Source of the DNA: Septoria linicola
Taxonomy: Eukaryota; Ascomycota; Dothideomycetes; Mycosphaerellales; Mycosphaerellaceae
Direction of reading: 5' to 3'
DNA: 64,000 bases
NCBI GenBank assembly: GCA_024114885.1
Contig: CP099426.1
Coordinates: 186,001 to 250,000, forward strand
Of this stretch, positions 35,452 through 47,067 are shown one piece after another; position 1 is the first letter of the stretch, and each line of letters begins with the position of its first letter. The notes under the pieces are model-generated. The model did not search any database and was not told the DNA's origin. It worked only from the letters and a program-made list of their open reading frames with translations. A program made the position numbers and the translations under genes.

Positions 35452-36361
35452 GCTCGCAAGCCAGGATGTCGAAATTCGGATTTCGCAAGAAGAGGACAAA
35501 GCTCTCGAATGCTTCATCATCCCCACAAGTGACAAAGCGCAAGCATGGAGAAGCTGCGGCCAGTGGTGAGCATCAGTCAAGAGTCCAACGACAACGCCTT
35601 CGGCAAGACGGCAGTATGCAAGTCGTACTTGATGAAGCCGGTCTATCAGTCGCTGGCTGGAAGAGATGACCGCACCGAGATTGGCAAGGGAGAGCAATGA
35701 AAGGCGTTGAGCCAGCGGCCGCTTCAGACATTGGCGAGCAGCTTGAGTCGGTCGCGAGCAATCCATGTTCTCACCATCTTGTCACTCAATCTCGCGAAGG
35801 CAGTATGGGAACGTGGAATTGCAAACAGCATCCATATTATTACATCTTTGTTGCAGTACAGTACACGACAAAGGGACAACAATTACAAGTCATGCTCAAT
35901 CATCTCTCCTTCTCTTTTCTCATTTTCTCATTTTCTTGTTCTCTCGTAATCATACTCATTTCTCATGCATGTTCGTCCTTCCATCATTATGCCGATGTCA
36001 ACAAAGGCCCGAACCAAAGATTTGACAAGGCTGACTGCCTGTGCGCCAAAACACAGTCAAAGTGTTCCATGCGGCAAGCAGTCCAATGTGATATTCGTGC
36101 AAGTGCTCTCATCCTTCCAAGGACAAGAGGCGTCGATAGTGCAATGTACAAGGACGTTCGGCAAGTGATAATGCTGATTACCGCCCAAAAGGGGGGATTT
36201 GTGTCGATTGCAAAGGGGATAGTGGTGTGGGTAAAGCTGGTGTACGGATGCTGATTGTTGTAGTTGCTGAAGTGGTAGCCAATGGAGCCACCGTGTATCC
36301 TGATCGAGGTCCTCTTCTGTGAAAAGAGGAACTGTGTTGATCAATGTGGAGTACCACAAGC
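35452..36361. other. Intergenic with a short frame repeating a DEAGLS motif
   Basis: A 67-codon plus frame at 35466-35669 starts MSKFGFRKKRTKL and ends VVLDEAGLSVAGWKR, similar to a segment of the preceding ORF. It could be a further exon or a decayed partial duplication. The remainder to 36361 holds a T-rich stretch (35905-35960) and no supported gene. Confidence 0.4.
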
Positions 36362-39300
36362 TCAAACGTTGCTGGTCTTGTTGCCCTTGATCCAGTCGCG
36401 GACACCCCAGTGGCGCTTGCTTGAGGGACTGGCCGTCTCAGCGCCGTCGTCTCCAGCTTCAGATGGAGTTGGCGAGGTGACCTTGATGCCGACCTTCTCA
36501 GCCAGCGACTCGAACTTGATCTTCGTTGGTGATGGGCCCTTGCGAGGGCTGCTCTTCTTGCTGTCGTGGCGGACTGGAGTGCCGTCTGTTGGTGTGGACG
36601 GCGACATTGGACGTGGCGAAGCAGACGGGCTGGTGATTCTATCGATCGACTCCTCTCTGAATCGGCCGCCGGAAGACAGTCGAGCATGGGCATCGGTAGC
36701 CCGCTGAGTGGTGCCTGGAATGCCGCCCGTCAGCTGGCTTGTCTCTTGAGGAAGTGGCTGGACATCGACTGTACCATCGTATTGTCCCTGCGCGAAGAAA
36801 CCAGTGACAAGGCCAGTGTTCTGCGATGTGCCAGCAGATCTCCACTCTCCTGGAGTCATGACACGGTTTGCGGGCCACTGGTATGACATGCTTGAATCGA
36901 TGCTTGTCAAACTGCTAATGCGGTTGCTCGGGGTAGGAGCGCCTCCACCAGAGCCAATGCTACCAGAGATGACACTCGCTGTGCTCAAAGCAGGCGAGAG
37001 GCCTGCTCGGGTCGTGGAGAGATGCTCAGACGTCCGATCTTGGATGACAGTCTTGACCTTGGAATCGGCGTCGTTCTCGGATGTAACGCTATGGCGATCG
37101 GCTGCGTTGCTGCGCTGTGGGAATGGGTATCCAAGGCCAGGGAGCTCAACTGCGGGAGCATTGTGAGGCTTCTTGGCCCAGGTCCCGAGATTGTGCGTCG
37201 TGTCTTGGACATGCGGACCATTAGCGGCAGGTGTCAAGATGGCATTCTCGTTCTGTGGCGCAAAGACAGCTTGCTTGAGGCAGTCAGTGCTGCGTGTGCT
37301 GGTCTCAAACGGAGAGCGCGACATCACGAGGCTGTTCTCGACTGGTTGCAGTTTGCTCGAAGATCGCGATGGCAGAGCCGGACTGGGGCGTCGAGCAATG
37401 GCCTTCATGGGACTGCCAGTGTGAGGTGTAGCTAGAGAGGTAGTGCTGGCTCGTGCAGCAGTCAAAGATGCGGAAGCTCGTAGCCCGTCGCAGTAGCCAT
37501 CGAGCCAATCCTTGCTGCAAGCCGGTTGGAAGTGGTGACGCTGAAGACCAGTAGTGTAGCCCTCTAGCCAGTCGCGCGACTTTGACGCCAAGTCCGGAAC
37601 ACCAGCATCTGCGTGAGCTGACTGCGCTTCTGGTGGTGACGAGCTTGGACAAATAGCAATGTGTGCTGGCTGCTCATGCACAAACTGGAACTCACGCTTG
37701 CTCTTTGGACTGACGTTGTGAGCTTGACGATTTGCGATGTCAGTGGGTAGCTGGGGCCGAAGGTCTTCTGCTGCCTTACCAGGTTGTGGGGCGTGGGTAG
37801 CAGTCGAGCTGAAGTACACAGGAGTGCCTGGCGGCGCCACGGGTGCCCTGCCGTTGCCAGTATCCGATGCACCAGACATGTGTGTATCGCGAACCGGCGT
37901 GCTGAGGTCTGTCTCACGCTCCGGATCATCATTCTCCTTGTCGTCCGACTGCGCATACACGTGTTGACGTGTCGAGTGGTCGCGTGTGTTGTTGGGGAAG
38001 AAGTCGGCGGTGCCGAGGCTTGAGATGCTTGAGCTGTGAATGAGATCCTTGATGGGGCTGACAGTTTGTTCGGTCGCGGCAGATGATTTGGAACCACTCT
38101 GGACAGAGGAGGACAACTTCTGCATGCCATTGGCACTCGGAGCGGAGTCCTTGGAGTCAGTAGCGTTTGGCCTGTAGACCGGGCTCATTGGGTTCAAGGC
38201 TGACTTGAGCCCGTTTGCTGACTTTGCGTCGGGCGCTTTGATGGAGATGGCACGTGAGCGGTCCGGCGACGCAATGCGCAGATCTGCTAGAGAGGCCGCC
38301 AGCGAGTGCGTGCCGTCGGCTTGTGGAATTGGCGCGGGCAACGGAGCAGTGATGGAGGGCATCTGCATTCCGGAGGCAGAGTTGAGAAATGGCACTGCCA
38401 TCGCGCCGTCGAAGGACGGTGGCGCGCCGAGCATAGCAGCTGGAGTATTGAACCACTGGCCACCGACTACACCATCTTCAGGCGATGGTGTTGGACCAAA
38501 GTGTGCGCCAAATCCCTGCTGCGACACGGGAAAGAGTGCGTTGTGTACTTGTGCTGAAGCGCGGCCATTCACCAATGGCTGTCCTTGCGCAAAGCCCGGC
38601 AATTGAGCCTGACCGCCCGAGATGGACTGTCGGTTGTGCATCGCACGCGGTGAAGTTGGCGCGTTCGCCGGCGGCTGGGTCTTGAGGTCCTTGATGGCAA
38701 TTCGAACGGTGTTCATCTGGTTGACAAGTCCTCTACGGCGTGCAAAGAGACGCTCTCTATCTGCTCTCGGCATATCACGGCCGTGAACTGCTTCGTTTCT
38801 GTTGACGAGCTTCAACTCGTCATCCAACTTCGTGTATCTAGGATTTGTGTAAGCAGAGAACGTCCACTTAGACTATGGCGACTGTACTTACTCCTTCTCG
38901 AGTGTAGTGAGCTGTTTCTCGGTGGTGAGGCGTGGAAGACTGGAGCCATTGCTTGTCGGGCCAGTAAGCGCGGCAGATGGGCCGAAGGGTGGCAAGATTG
39001 CACCCTGAGAGCTTGGACGTGACACGAAGTTGAGGTTTGGCGCGTGGCAATGCAACATGGTTGCACCGTCGCGGTCAATGGGTAGTGGCAGCAGCTTACC
39101 ACCAACGACTTGGTGGAAGTTGCCGGACATGTCTTGAACGATTTGGCCGTCATGTGGTGTAGCTTGAACCAGATCATCAGCTCGGCCATTGTAGCGCTGA
39201 TTTGGCGCAAATTTGATGAGACCGCCATTGGTTTGCATGGCGCTGTAGCCATAGCGAGGTTGACACAACGGTGACTGCTCGGATGGAACGATGCGTCCAC

Positions 39301-39742
39301 CTGCTGTGACGCGGACGTGACTTGGAGAGCCATGACTCTTGACAAGAGTCTCGACCGCTGCCTTCTTCAGTGAGGGAGTTGGAGACCTACCTGGCTTGAA
39401 CGCACTCGGACGAAGGATCTGGCCATTGGCGATGATCTCATCGAGGACATTTGTGTTGTTGGTGTCGAGCGCGAGCGATGGCGGGAAAGTCTCGTTGGCG
39501 ACGAAGGACAAGTTCTCGTTGTTGGATCTGTTGGAAGGCACTCGCAGGCTGCTGCTGGTAGATTGGCGTCCGCGAAACGAGCGAGCAGTGAAGGACTTGG
39601 AGCCGCGTAGCACGTGCTCTGAATTGCCGCTGTCAGCAAGTGCGAACAATGGCGGATACTGGTACCGCGTGGCGTGTCGCTCGTGCGGTGAGTCGATCAT
39701 GCGAGTGAGAAACCGCATATTTGCCTCTTCGGCCTCGTCCAT
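36362..39742 (-). CDS. Large conserved-looking, mostly disordered protein of unknown function
   Basis: Exons 39742-38892 and 38837-36362, with a 55-nt intron (gtaagt...cctag), give 1,108 residues; the junction EKE|YTKLDDELK is in phase. A probable coiled-coil spans the junction (TTEKQLTTLEKEYTKLDDELKL onward, then RADRERLFARRRGLVNQMN). The rest is Ser/Pro/Gln-rich and disordered. Two related segments, RDWLEGYTTGLQRHHF and KDWLDGYCDGLRAS, form an internal repeat, and the C-terminus ends in HWGVRDWIKGNKTSNV. No catalytic domain is visible; a scaffold or regulatory role is only a guess. The start is uncertain: an upstream exon from an ATG at 40080 (MAANTAIRGTRRVYSAEELH) could splice from about 39925 into 39629 or nearby, replacing the first part of this model. 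Confidence 0.75.
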
Positions 39743-40080
39743 TTTGAACGAGACGTGTTGTTGTTTCTCGGGTAATTGCAGGTGGGTGGGTGGAGGATGT
39801 GTGAGTGAGAATATGGAGTGTGTGCGGAATGAGTGAGCTTTGAGAAGTGGAGCCACGCAGCCTATGAGAGCTCGAGCAGACGGCGCCCGCGAGATGGACG
39901 GCACAGGGGGTACGTGACATTTCAGGGACTGATCATACCCTTGACAAGATCTGCGTCTTCGCTCTCATGCTCCTCGATCGACTCAGACAGCTTGGGCTGC
40001 GATTGTGTATTGCGAAGTCGATGGAGCTCTTCCGCCGAGTAGACACGGCGGGTGCCTCTGATGGCAGTGTTTGCAGCCAT

Positions 40081-41210
40081 GGGGACGAACGCCAAAGGAG
40101 TGGAAGCTTCTGCCGAGATGCAGGTCGGATGCTTGGTGTTCGGCAGGCCGCAGTAAAGTGGAGTCGCTGGGCGTTTGTCGATCGCTGTGTAACAAAACTA
40201 TCAATTCTCCCGCCCGTGAGACTGATCAAGCTGCTCATCGAGTATCACTTACTTGCCAAATAGATTGAGCCAAGGTCAGCTTGAAGTGCGAATTGGTCGA
40301 CTTGGGCCGAGAGGAACCGGCGATGGAAGCGGGTGAGGTGGCTGGTATGAAGAAGTTGTCAATGGCTTGGGGCTGCAATGGTTCGTGTTGCGACAGTGAC
40401 AGACAAGAAGTGGGTGGAGTGCGATGTCGAGGTCGAGGAACAGATCCAGGAAGGATTTGTATCCATCGAGCACTGCCTCTCTTGCACTGCCTGACGCCCC
40501 ATCGCAGGAACCACTCGAGGTGACAGAAGCCAGCAGGAGTCGGGCGCTGGTGATTTGGGCTGCAGGACCAGACTGAAGCCTATCAACGACCATGGAAGGC
40601 GCGCGATCGAAGGCGCACACCGATGGCAGCAACACCCACCATCATGAGCAGGCAGGGTCAATCAACGAAATCAGCGTGCGAATAGCATACATACCAGAGC
40701 TTCACCTGCGGCCTCCAGACCAAGGGTAAGGCGCGCAAGCTTAGCACAGAGGCAATATCTCGTCCTCTCACCAGAGCACAGAGTGGTTGGTCTCGGGTCT
40801 CGCAACCGTCTTCACTGCACGATCATCCATCATGGATATTTGACATTTTCATTTGTTTTTCTTGCACGTCTGTTCCGTTGTGCATGCACTATGCTTGTGG
40901 CTGGCCCTTCCTCGCTCAGACATGGCTGTGGCTCCGGTCTCAAGGCTGCGTAAAGACCAGAACCTCCTCAGCGCAGAAGCTCCGATATCTTGTGGATCCG
41001 GACACAACAGGCACTGTGTACTCGACAGGCCAGGTTGTCATCTTCGGAATTGCAGATGGGTCTGTGTACCACCTCGTGATCACAGCGCCCTTACCTTGTT
41101 ACCGGCAAGCCTGCCAGCCAATCTCAAATCGCCTGTGTACACTACATGCTACCCCATCACCCAATACGGATCATTCACGAACACTGTCCGTGCCTGAAGA
41201 CTGTTCTCGA
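40081..41210. other. Intergenic, no supported gene
   Basis: The region lies between the upstream end of the large disordered-protein gene and the 3' end of RSM19. A plus-strand frame at 40878-41492 runs antisense into RSM19 and is rejected. Confidence 0.5.
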
Positions 41211-41678
41211 TCACTTGTTCTTGGTCTGCTTGTATGTGAATCGTTTGCGCGTGCTACACAGTCAGCTTTTGAAACATTGACAGTGCGAGCAGATTCTCGA
41301 ACTTACGGAGAAAACTCGCCAAGCTTGTGCCCGACCATGTCTTCCGTTATGCGCACATCATGGTATATTTTGCCATTGTATACCTGGAAGATCAAGCCAA
41401 CGAAGTTTGGCAGTATCGTGGCACTCCTTGCCTGCGTCTTGATCGGAGGCGTTCTTTCGCCAGCCTTGGGTCGCACTATGGGAAGACTTTGACATGATCA
41501 GTATGACAGGACTCGGTAAAGATCTCGTTCGATGGACAATCGGGATGGAGGAGAGGCGTACGGGACAATGTGTGGTCCTGATCATCAAGTCAGCACGTCT
41601 AGACTACTCTCGAGTCCGATCGCATCGAATCGCACCTTTCCAGACTGATCGCGCAAGCAGCGCTGCGGTGGACCTCAT
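41211..41678 (-). CDS. RSM19: Mitochondrial small-subunit ribosomal protein uS19m
   Basis: Four exons, 41678-41636, 41577-41562, 41486-41307 and 41253-41211, with introns of 58, 75 and 53 nt, give 93 residues. The spliced product reads MRSTAALLARSVWK|GPHIVP|LPIVRPKAGERTP... and contains the S19 hallmark ITEDMVGHKLGEF|SPTRKRF, ending YKQTKNK. Exon 2 is only 16 nt and codes for GPHIVP. Length, the S19 hallmark and the short Arg-containing N-terminus fit mitochondrial RSM19, which binds the head of the small ribosomal subunit. No single open frame shows the gene, which is why simple ORF scans miss it. It is divergent from MRE11 across 293 bp. Confidence 0.93.
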
Positions 41679-41971
41679 CGCATCGCACTCTTTGATCACA
41701 ATGCTTCGATTTACGCCGCGGATTGCGGATTGACGTCTCGCGAAAGGAAAGCGCGACGGCGGCTCCCGATGCACGTCGAAGCACGTGACAGCGCGCGAGA
41801 TTTGTGAAGGCAGCAGTCCGTTCCGTCCGTTTGCCATCGAACACCAACTCGCGTCACTCGCTTCTCGTGCATTCGGCTAGGCATTTCTCCTTCTTCACTG
41901 AACGGCTTTGTCTCGATGTTACTTCGTCAGAATCGCCCCGCGCTTGCACATTCTCTTTCCAGATAGGCACC
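41679..41971. promoter_or_regulatory. Divergent promoter shared by RSM19 and MRE11
   Basis: A 293-bp region separates the two start codons. It contains a CACGTG-like core (gaagcacgtgaca) near 41780 and a T/C-rich tract (catttctccttcttcac) near 41881 before MRE11. Co-regulation of the two genes is an inference from spacing only. Confidence 0.55.
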
Positions 41972-44404
41972 ATGGCTGATTCACAAGGTAATCGAAGCTC
42001 GCCTCAAATGAAAGTCGAAATGATCAAAAGCTCACAAAAAGTGTACACAGCTGCTGACACGATCCGAATACTGGTGTCGACTGACAATCATGTTGGCTAC
42101 AATGAGCGGGATCCTGTTCGCGGCAACGACAGCTGGCAGACCTTCGACGAGATCATGCAACTAGCCAAGGCTCGCGATGTCGACATGGTTCTGCTGGCTG
42201 GTGACCTGTTTCATGAGAACAAGCCGTCGAGACAAGCGATGTACCAAGTGATGAGAAGTCTGCGCGAGAACTGCTATGGCAACAAGCCTTGCGAGCTGCA
42301 GATGTTGAGTGACAGCAGTGAGCATTTCGCTGGGTAAGTTGAGCAAGCCAGCAGCAGGATTCAACTGCATTCTCGCCATCGTTGGAGCAGTAGAGTGAAA
42401 TACTGACGCCAGCATAGTGCTTTCAATCATGTCAACTACGATGACGAAAACATCAATGTGGCGATTCCTGTCTTCTCAATCCACGGCAACCACGACGACC
42501 CTTCCGGCGAAGGCCATCTGGCGGCGCTTGATATCCTCCACGCGGCTGGCCTACTGAACTACTACGGCCGAACACCAGAATCCGACAACATTCACGTCAA
42601 GCCAGTTCTGTTGCAGAAGGGCCAAACAAAGCTTGCACTTTACGGTATGAGCAACGTCCGCGACGAACGACTCTTTCGTACTTTTCGTGACGAGCATGTG
42701 AAGTTCTATCGACCCTCCAGAAACACGGGAGACTGGTTCAATATCATGAGCGTGCACCAGAATCATCACGCATACACAGAGACGTCATACCTTCCCGAGC
42801 GCTTCCTACCTGGCTTTCTGGACCTCGTCATCTGGGGCCACGAGCACGAGTGCAAGATTCATCCGGAAGAGAACCCTGAGATGGGCTTCAAAGTCATGCA
42901 GCCTGGCTCTTCTGTCGCCACCTCGCTCGTCAAGGGCGAAGCCGTTCCCAAGCACGTTGCCATAGTGAGCGTGACTGGACTCGACTACGAATGTGAGCCC
43001 ATTCGGCTTAAGACCGTGAGGCCTTTCATTGTCAAGGAAATCGCATTGAGAGACTTCCCCGAGGCTCGCAAGATTGCCATGTCTGGCGAGGAGGATAATC
43101 GTGGCAAAGTCTCCAAGTTTCTCTCCAAGATCGTCTATGAACTCATTGAGCAAGCTAGGCAGGAATGGCTCGAACTCCAGGATGAGGGCGATTTCGATGA
43201 AGATGATGAAATTCCCAAGCCGATCGTTCGATTGCGCGTCGAGACAACACCGCCAGAAGGCGGCACTTACACGCTCGACAACCCACAGCGGTTCTCTAGC
43301 CGTTTCATTGGAGATGTGGCGAACAGTACCGATGTCGTACAGTACCACCGGAAGCGAACAGCAATTGGGCGGAAGAAGATGGATGCTGACGTCCCAGATC
43401 TGGAGGACCAGGAATTCATGAAGACTGTCACGATCGACACCGCTGGGGTCGACAGATTGGTCAAGGAGTTCCTTACAGCGCAGTCACTGACTATCTTGCC
43501 CCAAAACACATTCAGCGATGCGGTCTCTCAGTTCGTGGACAAGGACGACAAGCACGCCATGGCAGAATTCCTGCAAGAGAACCTGAAAATCCAGCAGGAC
43601 AATTTGCTTGACGAACAAGGAGAGGACGACAACGGCGGCAAGCTGATGGACGACGATACTCTGTACCAGACGCTGGAGAAGAATCGCCAGACTCTCGACG
43701 ACGCATACGATAGGGGCGAGCGTAGTCGTAAGAGTCGGAAGACAATTCGAGAGCGACCAGAAGATTGGGATAGCGATGAGAACGGACACTGGGAGGCTTC
43801 GTACCTGTCCTGGGTCCAATTGCCCCCCGGGGAGGAAGGTGCGGAAGCAGAGGATGAGGTTGACGATGCTGCGAGCGTGGCATCGAGTGCTCGACCTACG
43901 AGAGGCAGAGGCAGCCGTGGTGGAAGAGGAGGCAAAGCAGCAGCCGGCACGACTCGCAAGACTGCAGCTGCACCAAAGAAGGCACCCGCGAAACCTGCTG
44001 CGAGTCGAGGCAAGAAGAAGCCGGTGTCGGACGACGAGGATGTCATCATGTTGGACGACGACGATGATGACATGTCAAACCACGATGAGAGTCTGCTCTT
44101 CGTCAGCCAGGCTTCACGCACACAGCGCTCCGCTAGCCCTGTGAAGAAACCAACAGCCCGAAGCACGGCGACTCGTGCGACCACGCGTGGCAGAGGGAGA
44201 GGTGGTGCGGCTGCTAGCCGTACGAGTGCCACTCAGCAGACGCTCAGCTTTGGCACGCAGCCAAGTGGGACTGGGAGAACGAATGGCACGAGTCGAGCGG
44301 TTCCGATCAAGCGCCGCGAGCCCAGCGACGATGAAATCAGTGATGATGATGCCTTTGAGACACCACCGCCAGCTCAGCGAAGCACCAGAACTGGCAGGCG
44401 TTGA
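41972..44404 (+). CDS. MRE11: DNA double-strand-break repair nuclease MRE11
   Basis: Exons 41972-42333 and 42418-44404, with an 84-nt intron (gtaagt...catag), give 782 residues. The phosphodiesterase motifs are all present: ILVSTDNHVGY (about 35), LLAGDLFHENKPS (about 75), SIHGNHDDPSGEGH (about 142), SVHQNHH (about 232) and WGHEHEC (about 260). They ligate two manganese ions. A capping and DNA-binding part follows (VETTPPEGGTYTLDNPQRFSSRF). The C-terminus has a Gly-Arg-rich tract (TRGRGSRGGRGG) and acidic patches, as in other fungal MRE11 proteins. It works with RAD50 and NBS1/XRS2 in end resection, checkpoint signalling and telomere maintenance in the nucleus. The N-terminal 30 residues before the first motif are longer than usual; a tiny unrecognised intron there is possible. 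Confidence 0.97.
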
Positions 44405-44778
44405 ACGACTGTTCACCTGGAGGCGCGACTGCGTCGTCTGAAGGAACCTTCTGTATTACTTATGTGTAGCATATCTTAGCGTGGCGCTGGGGAGCATGAG
44501 GAGAAACAGTGCATTAGGCACGCTGCTCAGCAATGAAGACACTGTACATTGCACAACTCTGTCAACTCTATGATTGCGTTCATGCACAGTGTGCTCACAG
44601 TTCTTGACTCGCATGTGCTTCATGTGCTCCAGCGGAGTCAGCTCCTTGACCAATCAGACCGACTTGGCTGCTGAGTAATGGTGGGGTTGGATTCTGAAGT
44701 GAATCGTTGCAACTTCCATGCTACCACCACAAGCTTCGTGGAGAAAAGTGCAGATGTGTGCGTGGGATTGGGAGCAGA
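44405..44778. other. Intergenic between MRE11 and TYW1, no supported gene
   Basis: A short region with the MRE11 3' end and the TYW1 promoter. Nothing else was seen. Confidence 0.6.
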
Positions 44779-47067
44779 ATGGACCGACTACTGGAATTGC
44801 CTGCGGAGGTGCTACAATTGTGGCATTCACATCGCGTAGAAGTGCTCCTCTCTGCCGGAGTTCTTCTGGCCATTGTGCGCTTGGCTGCGCATTGGAGAAG
44901 CAAGCAGGTAAAAGTGCTGCTCACGCCTCCGTTGGGTACACCGGTGAGCGAGAGCGAGAAGCAATTTCCACTGTCCGAGCACAAAGAGCCTCTGGCGCAA
45001 AGCAGAGAAGAGGCTGCAGCAATCGAGCCAGCGAAGACGACAGGGCCGAAACGAGTCAAAGGCGTGCGAAATGGCAAGCGGAAGGACAGCCCTTCACGGA
45101 CCATTGATCAGATCCAGCCATATGTCTTTTACTACTCGTTGGGCGGCTCAACCCGAGCATATGCTGAGAAGCTGGCCTCCAACATTGAAAGCAATGACCA
45201 AGTCCTCTCAGCCATCGTCCATGACTTGACCGAGATCGACTATGACGACTTCTTCATTTATGCGCCAAAGCAAGAAAGAAGTGGCACAGCTGCCTTCTAT
45301 TACATTCTCCTCCCGTCCTACAATATCGACACTGAGCTGTCCAACTTCCTGTCACATCTCGAAGAGACACACCACGACTTCCGCATCGACGATCAGTCAT
45401 TGTCGAGCTTAGCAGGATACAGCGTGTTTGGCTTTGGAGATAGGCAGGAATGGCCGACGGAAGAAGAGGGATACTGCAGCCAGGCAGTCGAGGTCGATCG
45501 GTGGATGGCCAAGCTGACAGGCAAGAAGAGAGCATTCCCTCTGGGCACTGGGGACGTCAAAGGCGACGATGCTGAGCTGAGGCTCGAAGAGTGGAGAAGA
45601 GGCGTGTACAGCACCGTCCAGGATCTGAGCCAGGGCCAAGGGCTAGGAGAAGGTGCAGTGGGAAGTGGTGATCCTGCAGAGAGCGGCGATGAGCCGTCGG
45701 AGGATGAAGAGGATGGAGAGACACTTTTCCCGACACAGCGGAAGAGCACAAAACGGACGACGACCGATGATCTCGAGGATATCAAGGCTCCTATACCTGT
45801 CGACTTCACTACGACTTCATCGAAGAAAGCTGTTGTTCCTGCGGCTCCCAAAGCCATGGTGCCGAAGGAGTCGCCAACCTATTCATCCCTTACAAAGCAA
45901 GGCTACACAATCGTCGGGTCTCACTCCGGAGTCAAGATCTGTCGCTGGACGAAGTCTGCTCTGCGTGGCCGTGGCTCATGCTATAAGTTCTCTTTCTACG
46001 GCATCGCATCCCATCAATGTATGGAAGCAACACCCTCACTCGCCTGTGCCAACAAATGCGTCTTCTGCTGGCGACACGGCACAAACCCCGTCGGAACATC
46101 CTGGCGATGGACAGTCGACCCACCAGACCAGATCTTCGATGGCATGACAGCAGGTCACTACCAAAAGATCAAGCAACTCCGCGGTGTCCCAGGCGTCCGA
46201 GCCGAACGCTTCGCAGAAGGCATGCGAATCCGCCACTGCGCTCTATCACTCGTAGGAGAACCCATCTTCTACCCTCACATCAATGAGCTGTTGGGCATGC
46301 TCCATGCCCAACACATCTCCTCCTTCCTCGTCTGCAACGCCCAACATCCAGACCAACTCCGCTCTCTCGGCCCAGTCACACAACTCTACGTTTCAATCGA
46401 CGCATCGAACAAAGAACAACTGCGCAAAATCGACCGCCCACTCCACCGAGACTACTGGGAGCGCTTCACACAATGCATGGACATCCTTCGCGAGAAGCGT
46501 TTCACACATCGAACAGTCTTCCGATTAACATTAGTCAAAGGCTTCAATATCGACGAAGAAGCTCAAGGCTATGCAGATCTTGTTGAACGTGCTCGCCCGG
46601 GCTTTGTCGAAGTCAAAGGTGTCACGTATTGCGGAACAAGCACATCGAAGGGCGCAGGACTGAGTATGGAGAATGTACCCTTCTACGAAGAAGTCCAAGC
46701 TTTCGTCCTCGCACTGGAAGCAGAACTCAAGAAACGCGGTCTGGAGTACGGAATCGGCGCTGAACACGCCCACTCATGCTGCATTCTGTTGGCAGACAAA
46801 ACGAGATTCTGGAAACCTCTCCAGGCAGGACAGGAACAAAGGACCAAGTATGAAGGAGAGGGGCGATATCATACTTTGATTGACTATCCTGCTTTCTTCA
46901 AGTGCGTAGAAAGCGGCAAGGCTTTTGGACCGGAGGACTATACTGGTGGCGAGACTGCTCAATGGGCGCTTTGGGGCAATGGAGGGTTCGATCCGAGGGA
47001 CGAGAGAGTGGATCGGAAGGGCAGGCCGAAGGATGTGCCTGAGATTAAGAGGGTTGTTGAGATTTAG
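44779..47067 (+). CDS. TYW1: tRNA 4-demethylwyosine synthase TYW1
   Basis: A single exon of 762 codons plus stop from the ATG at 44779; the same frame upstream lacks an ATG. An N-terminal hydrophobic segment (VEVLLSAGVLLAIVRLAAHW) probably anchors it to the ER. A flavodoxin-like FMN domain follows (YVFYYSLGGSTRAYAEKLA, about 113-135; SVFGFGDRQEW). An acidic Ser/Glu linker precedes the radical-SAM half, which carries the CANKCVFCW cluster (C-x3-C-x2-C, near 422-429) for the 4Fe-4S centre, and RIRHCALSLVGEPIFYPHI. The enzyme condenses N1-methylguanosine-37 of tRNA-Phe with pyruvate in wybutosine synthesis. Codons shift from C/A-ending (46050-46520) to G/T-ending (after 46850). Confidence 0.96.
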   Translation: MDRLLELPAEVLQLWHSHRVEVLLSAGVLLAIVRLAAHWRSKQVKVLLTPPLGTPVSESEKQFPLSEHKEPLAQSREEAAAIEPAKTTGPKRVKGVRNGKRKDSPSRTIDQIQPYVFYYSLGGSTRAYAEKLASNIESNDQVLSAIVHDLTEIDYDDFFIYAPKQERSGTAAFYYILLPSYNIDTELSNFLSHLEETHHDFRIDDQSLSSLAGYSVFGFGDRQEWPTEEEGYCSQAVEVDRWMAKLTGKKRAFPLGTGDVKGDDAELRLEEWRRGVYSTVQDLSQGQGLGEGAVGSGDPAESGDEPSEDEEDGETLFPTQRKSTKRTTTDDLEDIKAPIPVDFTTTSSKKAVVPAAPKAMVPKESPTYSSLTKQGYTIVGSHSGVKICRWTKSALRGRGSCYKFSFYGIASHQCMEATPSLACANKCVFCWRHGTNPVGTSWRWTVDPPDQIFDGMTAGHYQKIKQLRGVPGVRAERFAEGMRIRHCALSLVGEPIFYPHINELLGMLHAQHISSFLVCNAQHPDQLRSLGPVTQLYVSIDASNKEQLRKIDRPLHRDYWERFTQCMDILREKRFTHRTVFRLTLVKGFNIDEEAQGYADLVERARPGFVEVKGVTYCGTSTSKGAGLSMENVPFYEEVQAFVLALEAELKKRGLEYGIGAEHAHSCCILLADKTRFWKPLQAGQEQRTKYEGEGRYHTLIDYPAFFKCVESGKAFGPEDYTGGETAQWALWGNGGFDPRDERVDRKGRPKDVPEIKRVVEI

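Noticed and set aside
40878..41492. 204-codon plus frame
   Set aside because: It overlaps RSM19 in antisense, has no domain, and RSM19 is fully supported.
43528..44232. 234-codon minus Ser/Pro-rich frame
   Set aside because: Antisense shadow of the low-complexity MRE11 C-terminus.
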